Source: Chlorops oryzae (taxonomy: Eukaryota > Arthropoda > Insecta > Diptera > Chloropidae). From it: a stretch of 64,000 nucleotides of DNA. A program made the translations under genes and the position numbers. Location of the stretch: assembly GCA_020466095.1 (NCBI GenBank), contig CM035809.1, positions 3,144,439 through 3,208,438 of the forward strand, read 5' to 3'. Shown here piece after piece: positions 1 through 11,443 of the stretch. The notes under the pieces were generated by a model. That model ran no database searches, had not been told where the DNA came from, and saw only the letters and a list, made by a program, of their open reading frames with translations. Position 1 is the stretch's first letter. The number at the start of each line of letters is the position of its first letter.

Positions 1-100
1 TTTTAAAGCCGAACATGCACGTTGCAACATTATAGGGAGTCACCAACCACAAATTATTTGAACACGCCTCCTCAACGTGAATGCTCGTTTACATAAAATT

Positions 101-775
101 TCATAATAACTTTAATGACTTTACAAACTTTGAATGTTTTAAATTTGACAAATTTTTGGTAAAAATATCCGCAATCATTTCTTCTGTAGGACAATAAACC
201 AGCTCAACTTCCTTTCGTTTTACAATATCTCGAATATGGGGGAACTTTATATCAATGTGCTTGCTTCTATTATATAGCACGGGGTTGCAAGCCAACTTCA
301 TAGCACCTTGGTTGTCGACATTTATCTTCAAAGGTTTTTCAGAACTTTCGTCAAGTTCCTTCAGCAAACGTTTCAAAAAAATCGCTTCTTTCGCTGCATT
401 AGACACCGATATGCACTCTGCTTCCGTACTACTGAGTGCTACTACAGGCTGTTTCTTGGATACCCACGAAATTGGACCATTTTGGGAAAAGAATACGTAG
501 CCACTACAAGATTTTCGATCAACGGTATTCCCTGCCCAATCCGCATCGGCATAGCCAATTAAGTCTTCGGAATCTGCACAAAAACAAAGTTTCATATTAA
601 TAGAATTTTTCAGGTACCTGAGCACATTTTTCGTAGCCTTCATGTGCTCTTCATAAGGGTCCACATTTCGTTGAGCCAGCTTTGTAACAGAATGAAGTGA
701 ATTAGGTCGGGTTGTTAATTCAAGGTACATCAGTGCGCCTACCGATGAGTATATCATCCACGTATACCGCACATA
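101..775 (-). pseudogene. Ty1/copia polyprotein: RNase H end
   Basis: About 223 residues ending with a stop at 101. The copia RNase H is complete: the GYADADWAG Asp, the STEAEC Glu, the VDNQGA Asp and the RSKHIDIKFPHIRD tail Asp are all present. This is the C-terminus of a pol read leftward. The RT just upstream (816-1133) is out of register and partly missing, so the element is dead. Confidence 0.9.
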
Positions 776-815
776 TCACAAACTCGCCCTGAAAATGCAT
801 TTTATATAAACATGG

Positions 816-1133
816 CTAATTTTCACATGCTAAAAATCCAATTGATCCCAGGACTTCATCCAGCTTGGCGTTCCATTCTCTTCCGGATTGTTTGAGACCG
901 TATATAGCTTTGTGCAGCTTCAAAACCTTGGTTGGATATTTTTGGTCCTCAAAACCTTCCGGCTGATGCATGTATATTACCAGTCTAAGTGAAGAATATC
1001 TCAATACAGGCGAAAAAGTGTCTTTGTAATACACTCCAAAGCGCTGATTGCAACCTTTTGCAACAAGCCTTGCCTTATAACGCTCGATTTTGCCATTTTC
1101 ATCTCTTTTAAGAGCAAAGCACATGATGTGAAC
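816..1133 (-). pseudogene. Ty1/copia reverse transcriptase fragment
   Basis: Encodes the N-terminal part of copia RT: LKRDENGKIERYKARLVAKG, QPEGFEDQ and KLHKAIYGLKQSGREW are diagnostic. The YVDD catalytic part is absent. It is cut at its 5' side by the hAT MITE beginning at 1134, with an 8-bp duplication of copia sequence at the junction. Confidence 0.88.
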
Positions 1134-1889
1134 CATGTAGGACTGTAGGTCTAACTGTCGACGTCGAAAAGCCTCTGCCGCGATGGGGATATACACCATT
1201 AGGCAGGCATAGGAAATTCAACAAATTGGGGAAATTCACCAAAAAGCTACCAACAAAAACCTTAGGCAGGAATAGGAATATCAACAAATTCGAGAAATTC
1301 ACCAAAAAGCTACCAACAACAATACGGGTAGACACAAACTGGCACTATGATGCCACTTGCAAGAAAATTATCAAAGAAACACGGCGTCAGCTCGGTTTTT
1401 TATATTGCTTGAAAAGTTCATAATTGAAACTTTATTAAATTTATTACGATATGTTTTTGCTTAATGGGCACGAATGTTTCCATTTTGTAATAAATTTACA
1501 TACATTTTTGACTACGGCTACGAATTTAATTGTACATAGAATTTAGCATTTTTGCTGAAATAGTGTGATCAAAAAGTTATGTGGACAGGGTAGGACTAAA
1601 AAACAATTTCTGTTTCTCCTTGATATTGCGATTCCTTGATTATTTTTATATTTTTCAAGCTTTTCATATGATTTTATGAGTTTGGTAGATATTTTATATG
1701 TAATGTACTCGAAAATCTCCCAAAATTAAAAAGAAAAGTGGCAATGCATTTCACCACAGCAGAGCTAAAGATTTCGCTGCCATTGCATGCGTCTCTTTTC
1801 CTCATGCTATATGCCTATGTTGAAGCAGCGTAGCTCTAACACATTGCAGGGATTAGGAAGAAGAAGAGTTAGACCTACAGTCCTACATG
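1134..1889. mobile_element. hAT-like MITE, family B copy 1
   Basis: Inverted ends CATGTAGGACTGTAGG... and ...CCTACAGTCCTACATG, flanked by an exact 8-bp duplication ATGTGAAC (1126-1133, 1890-1897). 8 bp fits hAT or P-type elements. The left part has two copies of a ~64-bp block (TAGGCAGG.ATAGGAAA...CTACCAACAA). No transposase. Family B recurs at 2617, 7374 and 10340. Confidence 0.9.
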
Positions 1890-1897
1890 ATGTGAAC

Positions 1898-2363
1898 TTG
1901 CTCCTGAGTCAACATAAAATGTTGTGTTATCGAACTTTTCTAAATCAGCTGCTGCTAACACAGACAGAGACAGCTCTCCTTTTTCTTTTTGATTTTTTTT
2001 TCGATGGACATGATCGTGCGTAATGCCCTTCTTCGCCGCACTCAAAACATTTCCCCTTAAATTTTCTTTCTTTGTCTTCGTAGTTTTTCTTACTAGTTTT
2101 GTCTCTTTTCTTCTGATTATTACGAACCGCTAGAACTTGCTGACATTCTATACCTCCGTTACTCATGTTCTCTTTTTGGAAACGCCGTTCCCCTTCTTCT
2201 AGAAGCTTCGCTTTTAAAACGTCAAGTGACGGTAAAAAATCGCGTGTTTCCATTGCTATTACGAAATTCTCGTAACTCTTCGGCAAACTTGAAAGCAGCA
2301 TGATTGAAAGCAGCTCCGCGTATTTCAATACCAGCATCTGCCAGTTTTTCAGCAACTTCGCTG
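1898..2363 (-). pseudogene. Ty1/copia gag, C-terminal part with zinc knuckle
   Basis: Includes a CCHC knuckle (CFECGEEGHYARSC) and basic tail, preceded by LLSSLPKSYENFVIAMETRD typical of copia gag. A frameshift separates it from VAEKLADAGIEI near 2340. It continues on the other side of the element inserted at 2364. Protease and integrase expected between gag and RT are missing. Confidence 0.85.
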
Positions 2364-2594
2364 CACTGAGCGAACTTAGCTATGATTTTTTTTAAAAGGG
2401 CGCATTGTTATTCACAGTCCTTTTGATTTTCGAGCAGAACAAAAAATTCAAAATAAAAATGGTTGAGTCAACAATATTTTGGGTTGATTTAAAAGGAAAT
2501 ATGTTTAATAACATTTCTTTGCGTTCGGTATAATTCTCATTTGTTTTATAAAATAGGACATATAAGACATTTATTCATCTTGGAACTTTTTAAG

Positions 2595-4044
2595 CATATA
2601 GTAATATAGAGGACACCATATAGTACTATAGGTCTAACTGTCGACGTCGAAAGGCCTCTGCCGCTAAAAAGAAACTCCCCATTAGGCAGGGATAGGAAAC
2701 TCAACTCTTTCGAGAAATTCACCAAAAAGCTACCAACAAAAACCTTAAGCAGGAATAGGAAATTCAACTCTTTCGAGAAATTCACCAGAAAGCTACCAAC
2801 AACAATACGGGTAGACACAAAGTGGCACTATGATGCCACTTGCAAGAAAATTATCAAAGAAACACGGCGTCAGCTCGGTTTTTTATATTGCTTGAAAAGT
2901 TCATAATTGAAAGTTTATTAAATGTATTACGATATGTTTTTGCTCAATGAGCACGAATGTGTTCATTTTTTAATAAATTGATATACATTTTTGACTACGG
3001 CTACGAATTTGATTGTACATAGAATTTAGTATTTTCGCTGAAACAGTGTGATCAAAAAGTTAAGTGGACAGGGCAGAACTAAAAAAACAATTTATTTTTC
3101 TCCTTGATATTGAGTTTCCTTGATTATTTTTATGTTGTCCAAGCTTTTCATGGCATTTTATGAGTTTGGTAGATATTTTATATGTAATGTACTCGAAAAT
3201 CGCCCAAAATTAAAAATAAAAGTGGCAATGCATTTCACCACAGCAGAGCTAAATATTTCGCTGCCATAGCATGCTTCTCTTTTCCTCATGCCTTATGCCT
3301 ATATTGAAGCAGCGTAGCTCTAACGCATTGCAGGGATTAGGAAGAAGAAGAGTTAGACCTATAGTACTATATGGAGGACACTTACAACAACAACCGAATT
3401 CCGTGGTGAACTAGTGATGCAATAAGTTTTTGAGTATTCACTTAATTTTGTAACTAAACATACTTGCGATGAAATTTTTTAATGTTTTCTTTTTAATGTA
3501 AAACTTTTTAAAATTTCTATGATAGTTTATGCAATTCTGTACCTTTTTCATTCAGAAGATCTCCAAAAATATATAGTTTATGCATTCTGTTTATCATGAT
3601 TTGTCATAAATACTTAAGCCACTAGTTATGTATCGAGCAATTTTAGTTATGATATCACTGAATATTTCATATCAGCTGTTCTGTAGTGGAATTGAAACTT
3701 TTTGTTAATCGGTCATATTCGACGCATGAGTACTCTCCTTTAGCGTTCCTCAATAATATGAGCTAAATTTTATCTAATTATTTTTAATTGTATAAAAATA
3801 ACATATTTTGCTGTAAAATATAATGAGCTCTTATGAAAAACCTTTGATTAACACTTGCATATATCTGATTTTTAACAAAAATTTTAGTTCATGTTACAAG
3901 ATTATAAAATATTTGTTAGACCGGAACCGGAGTTTTCAGGGGGCGTGCTACGTTTTTGATTTTTCCATAAGAATGCATGCACAGGGGGCCTACTTCAATT
4001 CAACACACACGTTTTTTGCCAAGTGCCATCTATAGTACTATATG
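2595..4044. mobile_element. hAT-like MITE A, nested in E1a
   Basis: Ends CATATAGTAATATAG and CTATAGTACTATATG; exact 8-bp duplication TTTTTAAG (2587-2594, 4045-4052). It carries a second insertion at 2617. Own sequence about 690 bases, no coding content. Confidence 0.85.
2617..3373. mobile_element. hAT-like MITE, family B copy 2
   Basis: Ends CATATAGTACTATAGG and CCTATAGTACTATATG, flanked by exact GAGGACAC (2609-2616, 3374-3381). Interior nearly identical to copy 1. Its ends differ from copy 1 in several matched positions on both sides, so the two ends have changed together. Confidence 0.9.
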
Positions 4045-4063
4045 TTTTTAAGCATTGCGAAAG

Positions 4064-4645
4064 TAGTGTTGAAACGATACCATGAAAGTATCGATACTAG
4101 TACTCATTTAATGTATCGAGATCAAGTATCGATACCACTAAAATACCGAACCAAAAGTATCGATACTAGGTAGTACTTGCTCAAGATTAAGCAAATTTTT
4201 ATGACTCTTGGTATTTAGACATCATAACCCAGGTAGTACAATACTTCAATGTTTTGAAACAAATACGGCACTTTGCACTTGTCGAATCCAAGCGCGTAAC
4301 ATGGATACATTTGGCCATTTCTTTTTGAATTACTGTTTCTTTTCAGCGCTGCCAATAATTTGGCGCAGGTTTAACCTTAAGACAATTTATAAAAATCCGA
4401 TTCCCTTCCTAGGAAAATGGTTACGAAAAATCCATTTCAAAATGATATCGAAAAAGTCCCTTAAAAAGGGAAAAACCCCCCAAATTATATCACTAATACA
4501 AGGAAAAATATTATGAGTAAATACTGACATTAAAGTATCGATACCGCGAAAATACTTGGTGGTAAGTATTGAGTACAAAATATACTCAGTATCGACTAAA
4601 AGTATTCGATATCAAGTAGTATTTACTCATTTTGTTTCAACACTA
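4064..4645. mobile_element. hAT MITE C with TATCGATA array, nested in E1a
   Basis: Ends TAGTGTTGAAAC and GTTTCAACACTA; exact 8-bp duplication TGCGAAAG (4056-4063, 4646-4653). Ends fit the hAT pattern YARNG. Four exact TATCGATA sites (4089, 4127, 4158, 4536) and several near-matches form arms around the centre. Confidence 0.9.
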
Positions 4646-5041
4646 TGCGAAAGCAGTCACGACAACGGAGTGACGAAATCGGATGAAGTCCATCCGATGG
4701 CTACTTTTAGGGTTATGCTCAGCAGAGGGAACTGTGGCCATTTGCTTTCAACGTTAAGTAAATTTGTTTTGACATTTCTTCTTTTATGGATATCTTTGAA
4801 ATGTTTTTTTTTTTATTTTAAAAATTATCTTGTCATTTCAATTATGTCCGTGGTTAGTTTAACAATTTAAATTGAAATCCATTTTTGAAAATTATGATGT
4901 CAATTCAACTTGATTCAAAAGGAAAATTTTTATTTTTTTCAACAAGAAAAATTGTTAAATTAAAAATATTCCTTGTTGAAGCCGTTTTGTATGTTTTTCC
5001 TTTTGATTTAACCAGTTTTCTGGTTGATTTTTTTCTCTGTG

Positions 5042-5390
5042 TGAACATGGCCAAATGCTCTGATATCTTTCCGTTTTCCGCCATATTGAGATTCAAAAGC
5101 TTTTTGTACAGCGTCACCTTTTGAATCGGTCCCGTTGGTTGGTGAATTTCTCGCAATTTCCTCCAGGCTTCTGCAGAAGTTACACAATTTCTTACGTGGG
5201 TCAATAGGGATGTCTTCAGTCCTAAGATAATGGTTGCAAGCGCCTTCCTGTCATTAGCGGCAAAGCCCAAATCGTCCTCAGCCTTGCTTACACCATTTGC
5301 ATAATCCCACAATCCTCCATGGATTAGCACACTACGGTTCATAAATTTTGCTGTCAGTACTTCAACTGACTCGCATTTGACAGACGTTTT
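5042..5390 (-). pseudogene. Ty1/copia gag, N-terminal part (5' truncated)
   Basis: Reads VLIHGGLWDYANG...TILGLKTSLLTHVRNCVTSAEAWRKLREIHQP...NGKISEHLAMF, the usual copia/UBN2 gag block. The first residues (YATWKF region) are missing, so the 5' end joins another element's gag near 5390-5435. Continues leftward at 2363. Confidence 0.85.
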
Positions 5391-5434
5391 TAATTTTTTT
5401 TTTATTATTTCAATTATTTAGTTCTCAGTTGAGA

Positions 5435-5644
5435 TTAAGTTTCGAACTGTAACATACCTTTTAGTCTAGACTTGATCAAAGTCACCGCGACAGTTTCGTG
5501 GCTTTCTTTTATAAGATTCACTAACTCTAATGCGTCTATAAATCGCTGCAGATTTTCTGCGCTGCCGTCAAAATCTGGTAAGAGCTTTGCGGCATTACTT
5601 AGAAACTCAGTCACCGTGAGTGGCATTTTGTCAAAACACTCCAA
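5435..5644 (-). pseudogene. LTR-retrotransposon gag fragment (Gypsy-type likely)
   Basis: 69 residues including LLPDFDGSAENLQRFIDALELV, which resembles the start of gag in Gypsy-superfamily fly elements (DG..E...F). Truncated at both ends. Assignment to superfamily is inference. Confidence 0.55.
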
Positions 5645-5682
5645 AGGGATTCGGTTGAGTTTGGGATATCGGAATTTTTTAA

Positions 5683-6000
5683 TTATTCATATTTAATTTC
5701 TATGTATTGAGAGGTAGAAGTTGAAATTTCCTGCTCTATTTCAAATTTGTCCAATATTCTTATTAATCTTTCTCTTAAGTCTTGAAATATTTGCAGTGCT
5801 ACTAATCTGTGCTCTTTAGTAAACTTCGTGTTATATGCATTAATAGTTGCACGAACGAAGTTTATGTTTTCTTGCAAGATATTTAAATGTTTTACAATTG
5901 TTTCACTTTTTATGTGTCGCTGTTTATTTAGATTCTTATATGACTTAAGAAAGGTTTCTTTATGTTTAGTCAAGCTTTGAAAAATATTTTTCCATGACAT
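5683..6000 (-). pseudogene. Helical ORF of the same retroelement
   Basis: 105 residues, Lys/Glu-rich and predicted helical, with no recognised domain. It lies head-to-tail with the gag fragment at 5435 and the basic ORF at 6682, as do the small 5' ORFs in mdg1/412-type elements. Function unknown. Confidence 0.4.
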
Positions 6001-6681
6001 TAGCGCAAAGGCAAAGCTTGTTTTTCCATTAATAAAAGTTAAAAAAAAATTTTTTTTTTTTAAAGTTTTGAAATATATACAATCGTTTTATTTCAACTCA
6101 ACTAAATTTGTTCCGTTGAAGCAGTCCTTGTAAGATATTTTTTCTTTAATGTATTTTTATGGGTGGAATAAATGTGCGATGCAAATTTAAGAATTGCCAG
6201 AACGGTCAATATTAAAAGCATAATTTCAATTCAAATAAGATCAACCGAGTTTCTTCCTTCAACTTCGATTTCGTTTATAATGTTCGCTGGAGAATCGGAT
6301 ACTTTTGATTGAGTTTTTCCCATTGTAAGAAATTTTATTTTCGATTTGAAAGATTGTTTTAAAAGGTATATTTCTTTGAAAGAAAATGTTCATTTGTAAA
6401 ATTTAGATTGTAAAATCTTGAGATTCGAATTTATTACATAGTTTTCATTTTATTGTGCTATATACTCTCTGGTTTTTTTTTTTCTTGATTGTTTGCTAGT
6501 ATTCTGGTAATGTTTCAGATAAAATAAAATTGAAAATTTGTTTTATATAAGATGGAATTCATATTAAACTTAATTTAAAAAATAAAGATTTATTCAATAT
6601 TGAATTTACTAAGGTATTCTTGAGAAATTAAAAAGAAATTTTTTTTTCCAAAACTTTTTGTTTTAATATGTATATTTTATT

Positions 6682-7203
6682 TTATTTTTTTTTTGTTAAA
6701 TCTTTTTTTCCGTTTTGAAATTGATAAAATTTTTTTTTTACAAAAAATATTTTGCCATTTTGGACATTACTATTTGATTTAAGAAAAATTTTCACATTTG
6801 TACTTATTTGGTTTTTGGTACGATCTGCGAAATCGCAATGGTCGCTAAAAAATTTTTTGTTGGGGTGCTTATTCAGCATCCTTCTGCTGCTTCGGTCCTC
6901 TCTGAGCCAAGTCTTCTTCAATTGCCAATATTTCTTTCCAGAGGGCCTTTTGAGTTTGGTTTTCGCTGAATTTTTTTGGTCGTTCAACAAAAATACTCTC
7001 CTTTTATGTTGTTTGTTTCTCCTACCGCCGCATCTTTTTGGTGGGTGAACTTTCGGTATTTTTGTTAATTTTTCTTCGTTCCATTGTTGCTGCTTGATTA
7101 AAATTAGCTGTTTCCTTTGCCTCTGCTGGTACTCTTTGATGGAAATTGGCCTTGGTCCAGCCTTCGGGTTCTCCTCTAGTGCCTTATTCAAGCTCTTTTC
7201 CAT
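6682..7203 (-). pseudogene. Basic ORF, probable retroelement 5' ORF
   Basis: 173 residues, strongly basic (Lys/Arg/Gln), beginning MEKSLNKALEENPKAGPRPISIKEYQQR. The opening looks like small 5' ORFs of fly LTR elements, but I cannot name it. The end is in a homopolymer-rich tract and may be read-through. LTRs were not found around it. Confidence 0.4.
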
Positions 7204-7373
7204 AAGTGAGCTCCTTTCGAAAATTTAAAGTCGTTGAAAAGTTAAAGGTGTTTCACTCAGAAGTTGTGAAGGATAGGTTTAAAATAGAATTTAAGTTTTA
7301 TGTTTTTTAAGCCAGTTTTACCAACATACACAATTCGAACTGAAATATACATATGAACGAGCGAAGAATATAG

Positions 7374-7994
7374 GCAGACAAAAAGTGGCACTATGATGCC
7401 ACTTGCAAGAAAATTATAAAAGAAACACGGCGTCGTCTTGGTTTTTTATATCGCTTTAAAAGTTCATAATTGAAACTTTACTAAATGTATTACGATATGT
7501 TTTTGTTCAATGTGCACGAATGTGTTCATTTTGTAATAAATTTACATACATTTTTGACTACAGCTACGAATTTGATTGTACATAGAATTCAGTATTTTTG
7601 CTGAAAAAGTGTGATCAAAAAGCTATGTAGACAGGGTAGGACTAAAAAAACAATATCTATTTCTCCTTGATATTGAGTTTCCTTGATTAGTTTTATGTTT
7701 TTCAAGCTTCTCATATCATTTTATGATTTTGGTAGATTTTTACATGTAATGTACTCAAAATTCGCCCAAAATTAAAAATAAAAGTGGCAATGCATTTCAC
7801 CACAGCAGAGCTAAAGATTTCGCTGCCATAGCGTGCTTTTCTTTTCCTCATGCTATATGCATATGTTGAAGCAGCGTAGCTCTAACACATTGCAGGGATT
7901 AGGAAGAAGAAGAGTTAGACCTATAGTCCTATATGATTTCTTATTACGGGCAGAGGCTTTTCGACGTCGACAGTTAGACCCACAGTCCTACATG
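7374..7994. mobile_element. Family B hAT MITE copy 3, rearranged
   Basis: 7374-7935 is the right part of family B ending CCTATAGTCCTATATG. It is followed directly by 7936-7994, which is the reverse complement of the family's left end (ending CAGTCCTACATG). The normal left part is absent, so two right-facing termini sit together: an inversion or aberrant transposition product. Confidence 0.8.
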
Positions 7995-8201
7995 GTTTTC
8001 ATTTTGTACATGGAATTTGAAGTATTTTTTAATTATTTAATTACATACGAAAATGATTGCATTTTTTTGTGCCTCGGGAAGTTCAAAGCATTTACGATGA
8101 AACATTCGGATGGGGCACCATTTGCCTTTGCAGGTCACCATATTTGGAATTAATGGCTGAAAGATAATGCATAATTATAATTAATTTTCATTGAAAATTA
8201 A

Positions 8202-10175
8202 TTAGAATGTAATTACGTCATTGCATATGCAAAAATCATGGGTTTTTATTTGTTGTTGTTCCAAAATTTGCAGTTTTTGCTGCAAAATTCGGTGAAACCT
8301 AATCCTGGTGAGTGGCAGTTCCATGCGCTTTCTCTGCAAATCCTCTGGAAATGGAAATTATAAAAATGAATAATAAATTTGTAAATAAATGTAGATCTCT
8401 GCGTACTTACGTAAAATTGTAACGTTTTTGGCAATCTGCTTTTCAATTTCGTCTTTCGTTATTGCGAAAGCAGTTTTTTGTTGCCTGATCAACAATTTGT
8501 TTTGCTCTTGTATTGCTTGTTTCAAATTCTAAGTGAAAAAGAGTTATATTTATATAGTGCATATATTTATTTGAAGGAATTTACATCAAGATTTGGTGGC
8601 TCTTCCTCATCAGGTTTGGGTCCTTCGATGAAATGGTTTACACTTTCGCATGTGGATTTCATCCATTTTAAGAATTCAGTTCTGGTAGTTTGGAACTGAC
8701 TTTTAACAATCTCAATGTCTGAAAATAACTTTATTTTTAATTTATTCGTTTATATTTTGTTCTACGGCAGGCGATGTCTGCCTTGGTCATATAGTATAAG
8801 TTTTAATCCAAGATGAAAAGATATATTACTCACTGCCATTTAAAACGAAAGCCTTGAAATTTTCAATTACTTCCTTATCAGCCCCTTGCCATGGTTGGCC
8901 GTGAGCCTGGAGCTCTGCTTTGATGAGTAACATTGGTACGTTTTGAAATTGTTTTCGGTAAAATAACGGTAGAATTTTGAAACATTATTTCTGTACTCCT
9001 AACGTTTGTTTGCTGTCGTTTGAATATTCAGTGCGGCTGCTAGTGGTCGCACGGTCGAGAACATCATTGTCTGTATGTTTTTCAATTTTTCTTTGTAAAA
9101 GGAAGTACACGCTCGTTGAACTGCAATGGGTGACATTCATTACATAAGTGTATCGGAAATTTCAAATGTAAAACAATTACATTTACTTACAAGAGTCGTT
9201 CGAAGTTCTGGGCTCTGAGTCGTCATTATTGAACTCGTGAAAACCCTAAAGTGGAGAAATGTTCATATTTATATTGCATATATATTTTTGAATAAATATA
9301 TAATACTTCAAAATATGTAGATCTCTCATTTTGTTCCAGAAATGTTAAAACGTACGAGTTACATTTTTTTATGTATCTCTTAAAAGCAACTCTATCCTGT
9401 TGCTCGCTTTTTGGAACGAACGGATTTCCTATAGGTAAATTAGTAAATTAAATTAATATATGCTTCAATTAAAAATATAAATATATATTTCTCACCGCCA
9501 TTTAAAACGTAGGTTTTGAATGATTGCTGGACTCGTTCTGTAGATCCTTTTCATGGTTGGCCATGACAAATCAGTTCTGATTTCATCAAAACCAACGGTA
9601 TGTCTGAAAGTTTGTTCTTAATGAAATAATTGTAGAACCTTGATACAACTGATCTTATAGGGATATTTTGCCTGCCTGACGCAGTGAGCGCGGTTGCTAT
9701 GGCGCGTTTTGTGTTATAATGTTGATTTTGGATGAGTTTTAATTTATGTTTAAAAAATTTTGCGCGCACTCGTTCAACTGCAATGGGAAACAATAAGTTA
9801 GTTACGGATTGCATTACCGAAGACATACAATCTAGAAAAGAGCCAATTTGACCAAATTGGAGCTAAAATTAAGAGCGAATTTGTATATTATATTTATCAC
9901 TGTTATCAATGTTTATTCACTTTTTTATAACTTTACTCTGCTGCATTGTGCATGCAGGCTATTCAACTGATATTGGATATCAATAGCAATATTCAATATG
10001 GCTGACAATTTGCTATTGGTGGATAGTAAACCGTTTGAAATTGAATTTACAACACGGATGTTAAATGATAATGAAAAAAAAATAAAGTAGTGCGACACCA
10101 GCAGAATATACTTCACTTACAAGAGTTAGAGGAGGTTGTGGGCTCGGAGTCTGAAGATGCCGCCGATGATGACAT
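8202..10175 (-). pseudogene. Decayed multi-exon gene made of two tandem modules
   Basis: Minus-strand exons with good splice sites: 10175-10121 (ATG, MSSSAASSDSEP...), 9777-9496, 9428-9307, 9245-9191, 9120-8834, 8718-8585, 8528-8411, 8344-8202 (stop TAA). Phases agree throughout. Module 1 (exons 1-3) and module 2 (exons 4-6) are homologous: both have an acidic DSEP exon, then a RFY..F...L......L.K.EL..HGQP exon, then an alpha-helical exon. The last two exons encode a Gln/Lys-rich coiled coil. Disabled by an in-frame TGA (9551, where the sister module has Trp), a TAG (8999) and a one-base loss near 8940 in module 2. No family recognised. It could also be a living gene with assembly errors, but three lesions argue otherwise. 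Confidence 0.75.
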
Positions 10176-10339
10176 TTTTCGTGTTTTTTTAGCTGTTTGC
10201 AATACTTTCAGTTAAATCCAGATATTATGTCAGAGATGGTGCTCTGTAGATAAACGAAGAGCGAGAGAGAAATACTTTTGGTGAATACCTAAGTGGAAAA
10301 TGCTCATTTTAGTGGGTACCCAATACCATGGGTTTTTTA

Positions 10340-10997
10340 CATGTAGGACTGTAGGTCTAACTGTCGACGTCGAAAAGCCTCTGCCGCTAATAAGAAATTC
10401 CCCATTAGGCAGGAATAGGAAATTCAACTCTTTCGAGAAATTCACCAGAAAGCTACCAACAACAATACGGGTAGACACAAAGTGGCACTATGATGCCACT
10501 TGCGAGAAAATCATATAGAGAAAATTATGAAAGAAACTTTAATAAATGTATTACGATACGTTTTTGCTTAATGTGCACGAATGTTTTCATTTTGTAATAA
10601 ATTGACATACATTTTTGACTACGGCTACGAATTTGATTGTACATAGAATTTAGTATTTTTTGCTGAAACAGTGTGATCAAAAAGTTATGTGGACAGGGAA
10701 GGACAAAAAAACAATTTATATTTCTCCTTGATATTGAGCTTCCTTGATTATTTTTATGTTTTTCAAACTTTACATGGCAATTTATGAGTTTGGTAGATAT
10801 TTTATATGTAATGTACTCGACAATCTCCCAAAATTAAAAATAAAAGTGGCAATGCATTTCACCACAGCAGAGCTAAATATTTCGCTGCCATAGCATGCTT
10901 CTCTTTTCCTCATGCTATATGCCTATGTTGAAGCAGCATAGCTCTAACACATTGCAGGGATTGAGAAGAAGAAGAGTTAGACCTACACTCCTACATG
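10340..10997. mobile_element. Family B hAT MITE copy 4
   Basis: Ends CATGTAGGACTGTAGG and CCTACACTCCTACATG. Only one ~64-bp internal block instead of two, and a short internal deletion. The flanking 8-mers (GTTTTTTA, GTGTGAAT) do not match, so the copy has recombined or its flank was lost. Confidence 0.85.
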
Positions 10998-11005
10998 GTG
11001 TGAAT

Positions 11006-11435
11006 CAGTGTTCGGACTACGGAAATCCCATTTCGTAGTAGAAGACCACAAAAATCGGAGTAGAAATAAATTTTTGGGTAGTAAATTGGAATTTCTCATT
11101 TTCGCACAAAAAAAAAAAAAAAAGGGCCAACAATTTATTTGAAGCAAACAATTATAACTTACATTAACATATTACTTACATTTTTTTATCTCCATCACTC
11201 AAGATTTAGATACAGAGACATCTGTATGGAAAACAACAATTTGTTTGCGAACGAGGGAACACAAAAAAACCCGTTCTTATTACGTCTATATCGTGACATA
11301 GACAAAATTATTTTGAGTTTGGTGAAGTGAATAAATCGGAGTAGATTTCAGGTATAGGGTAGTGGCGGAATAGATTTCAAAAATTAAAAAAAAACGGAGT
11401 AGATCTACTCCGATCGGAGTATAGTCCGATCCCTG
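11006..11435. mobile_element. hAT MITE D
   Basis: Ends CAGTGTTCGGACTA and TAGTCCGATCCCTG, exact 8-bp duplication GTGTGAAT (10998-11005, 11436-11443). The interior repeats GGAGTAGAT-type motifs. 430 bases, no coding capacity. Confidence 0.88.
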
Positions 11436-11443
11436 GTGTGAAT

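Larger units (their letters stand above)
2364..5041. mobile_element. TACAC-end element E1, copy a (with nested insertions)
   Basis: Ends CACTGAGCGAA and TTTTTTTCTCTGTG; the expected TA duplication reads TG here. Subtracting two nested elements leaves about 650 bases, matching copies at 26562 and 46799. The interior is many variants of TTGATTCAAAAGG and its complement, plus a core with hairpin CGGATGAAGTCCATCCG. It interrupts copia gag between EHLAMF (5042 side) and the 2363 side. Confidence 0.8.

Noticed and set aside
255..562. Plus-strand open frames of ~80 residues
   Set aside because: Antisense of copia RNase H.
10332..11005. 8-bp duplication around family B copy 4
   Set aside because: GTTTTTTA and GTGTGAAT do not match; the GTGTGAAT belongs to the neighbouring hAT D.
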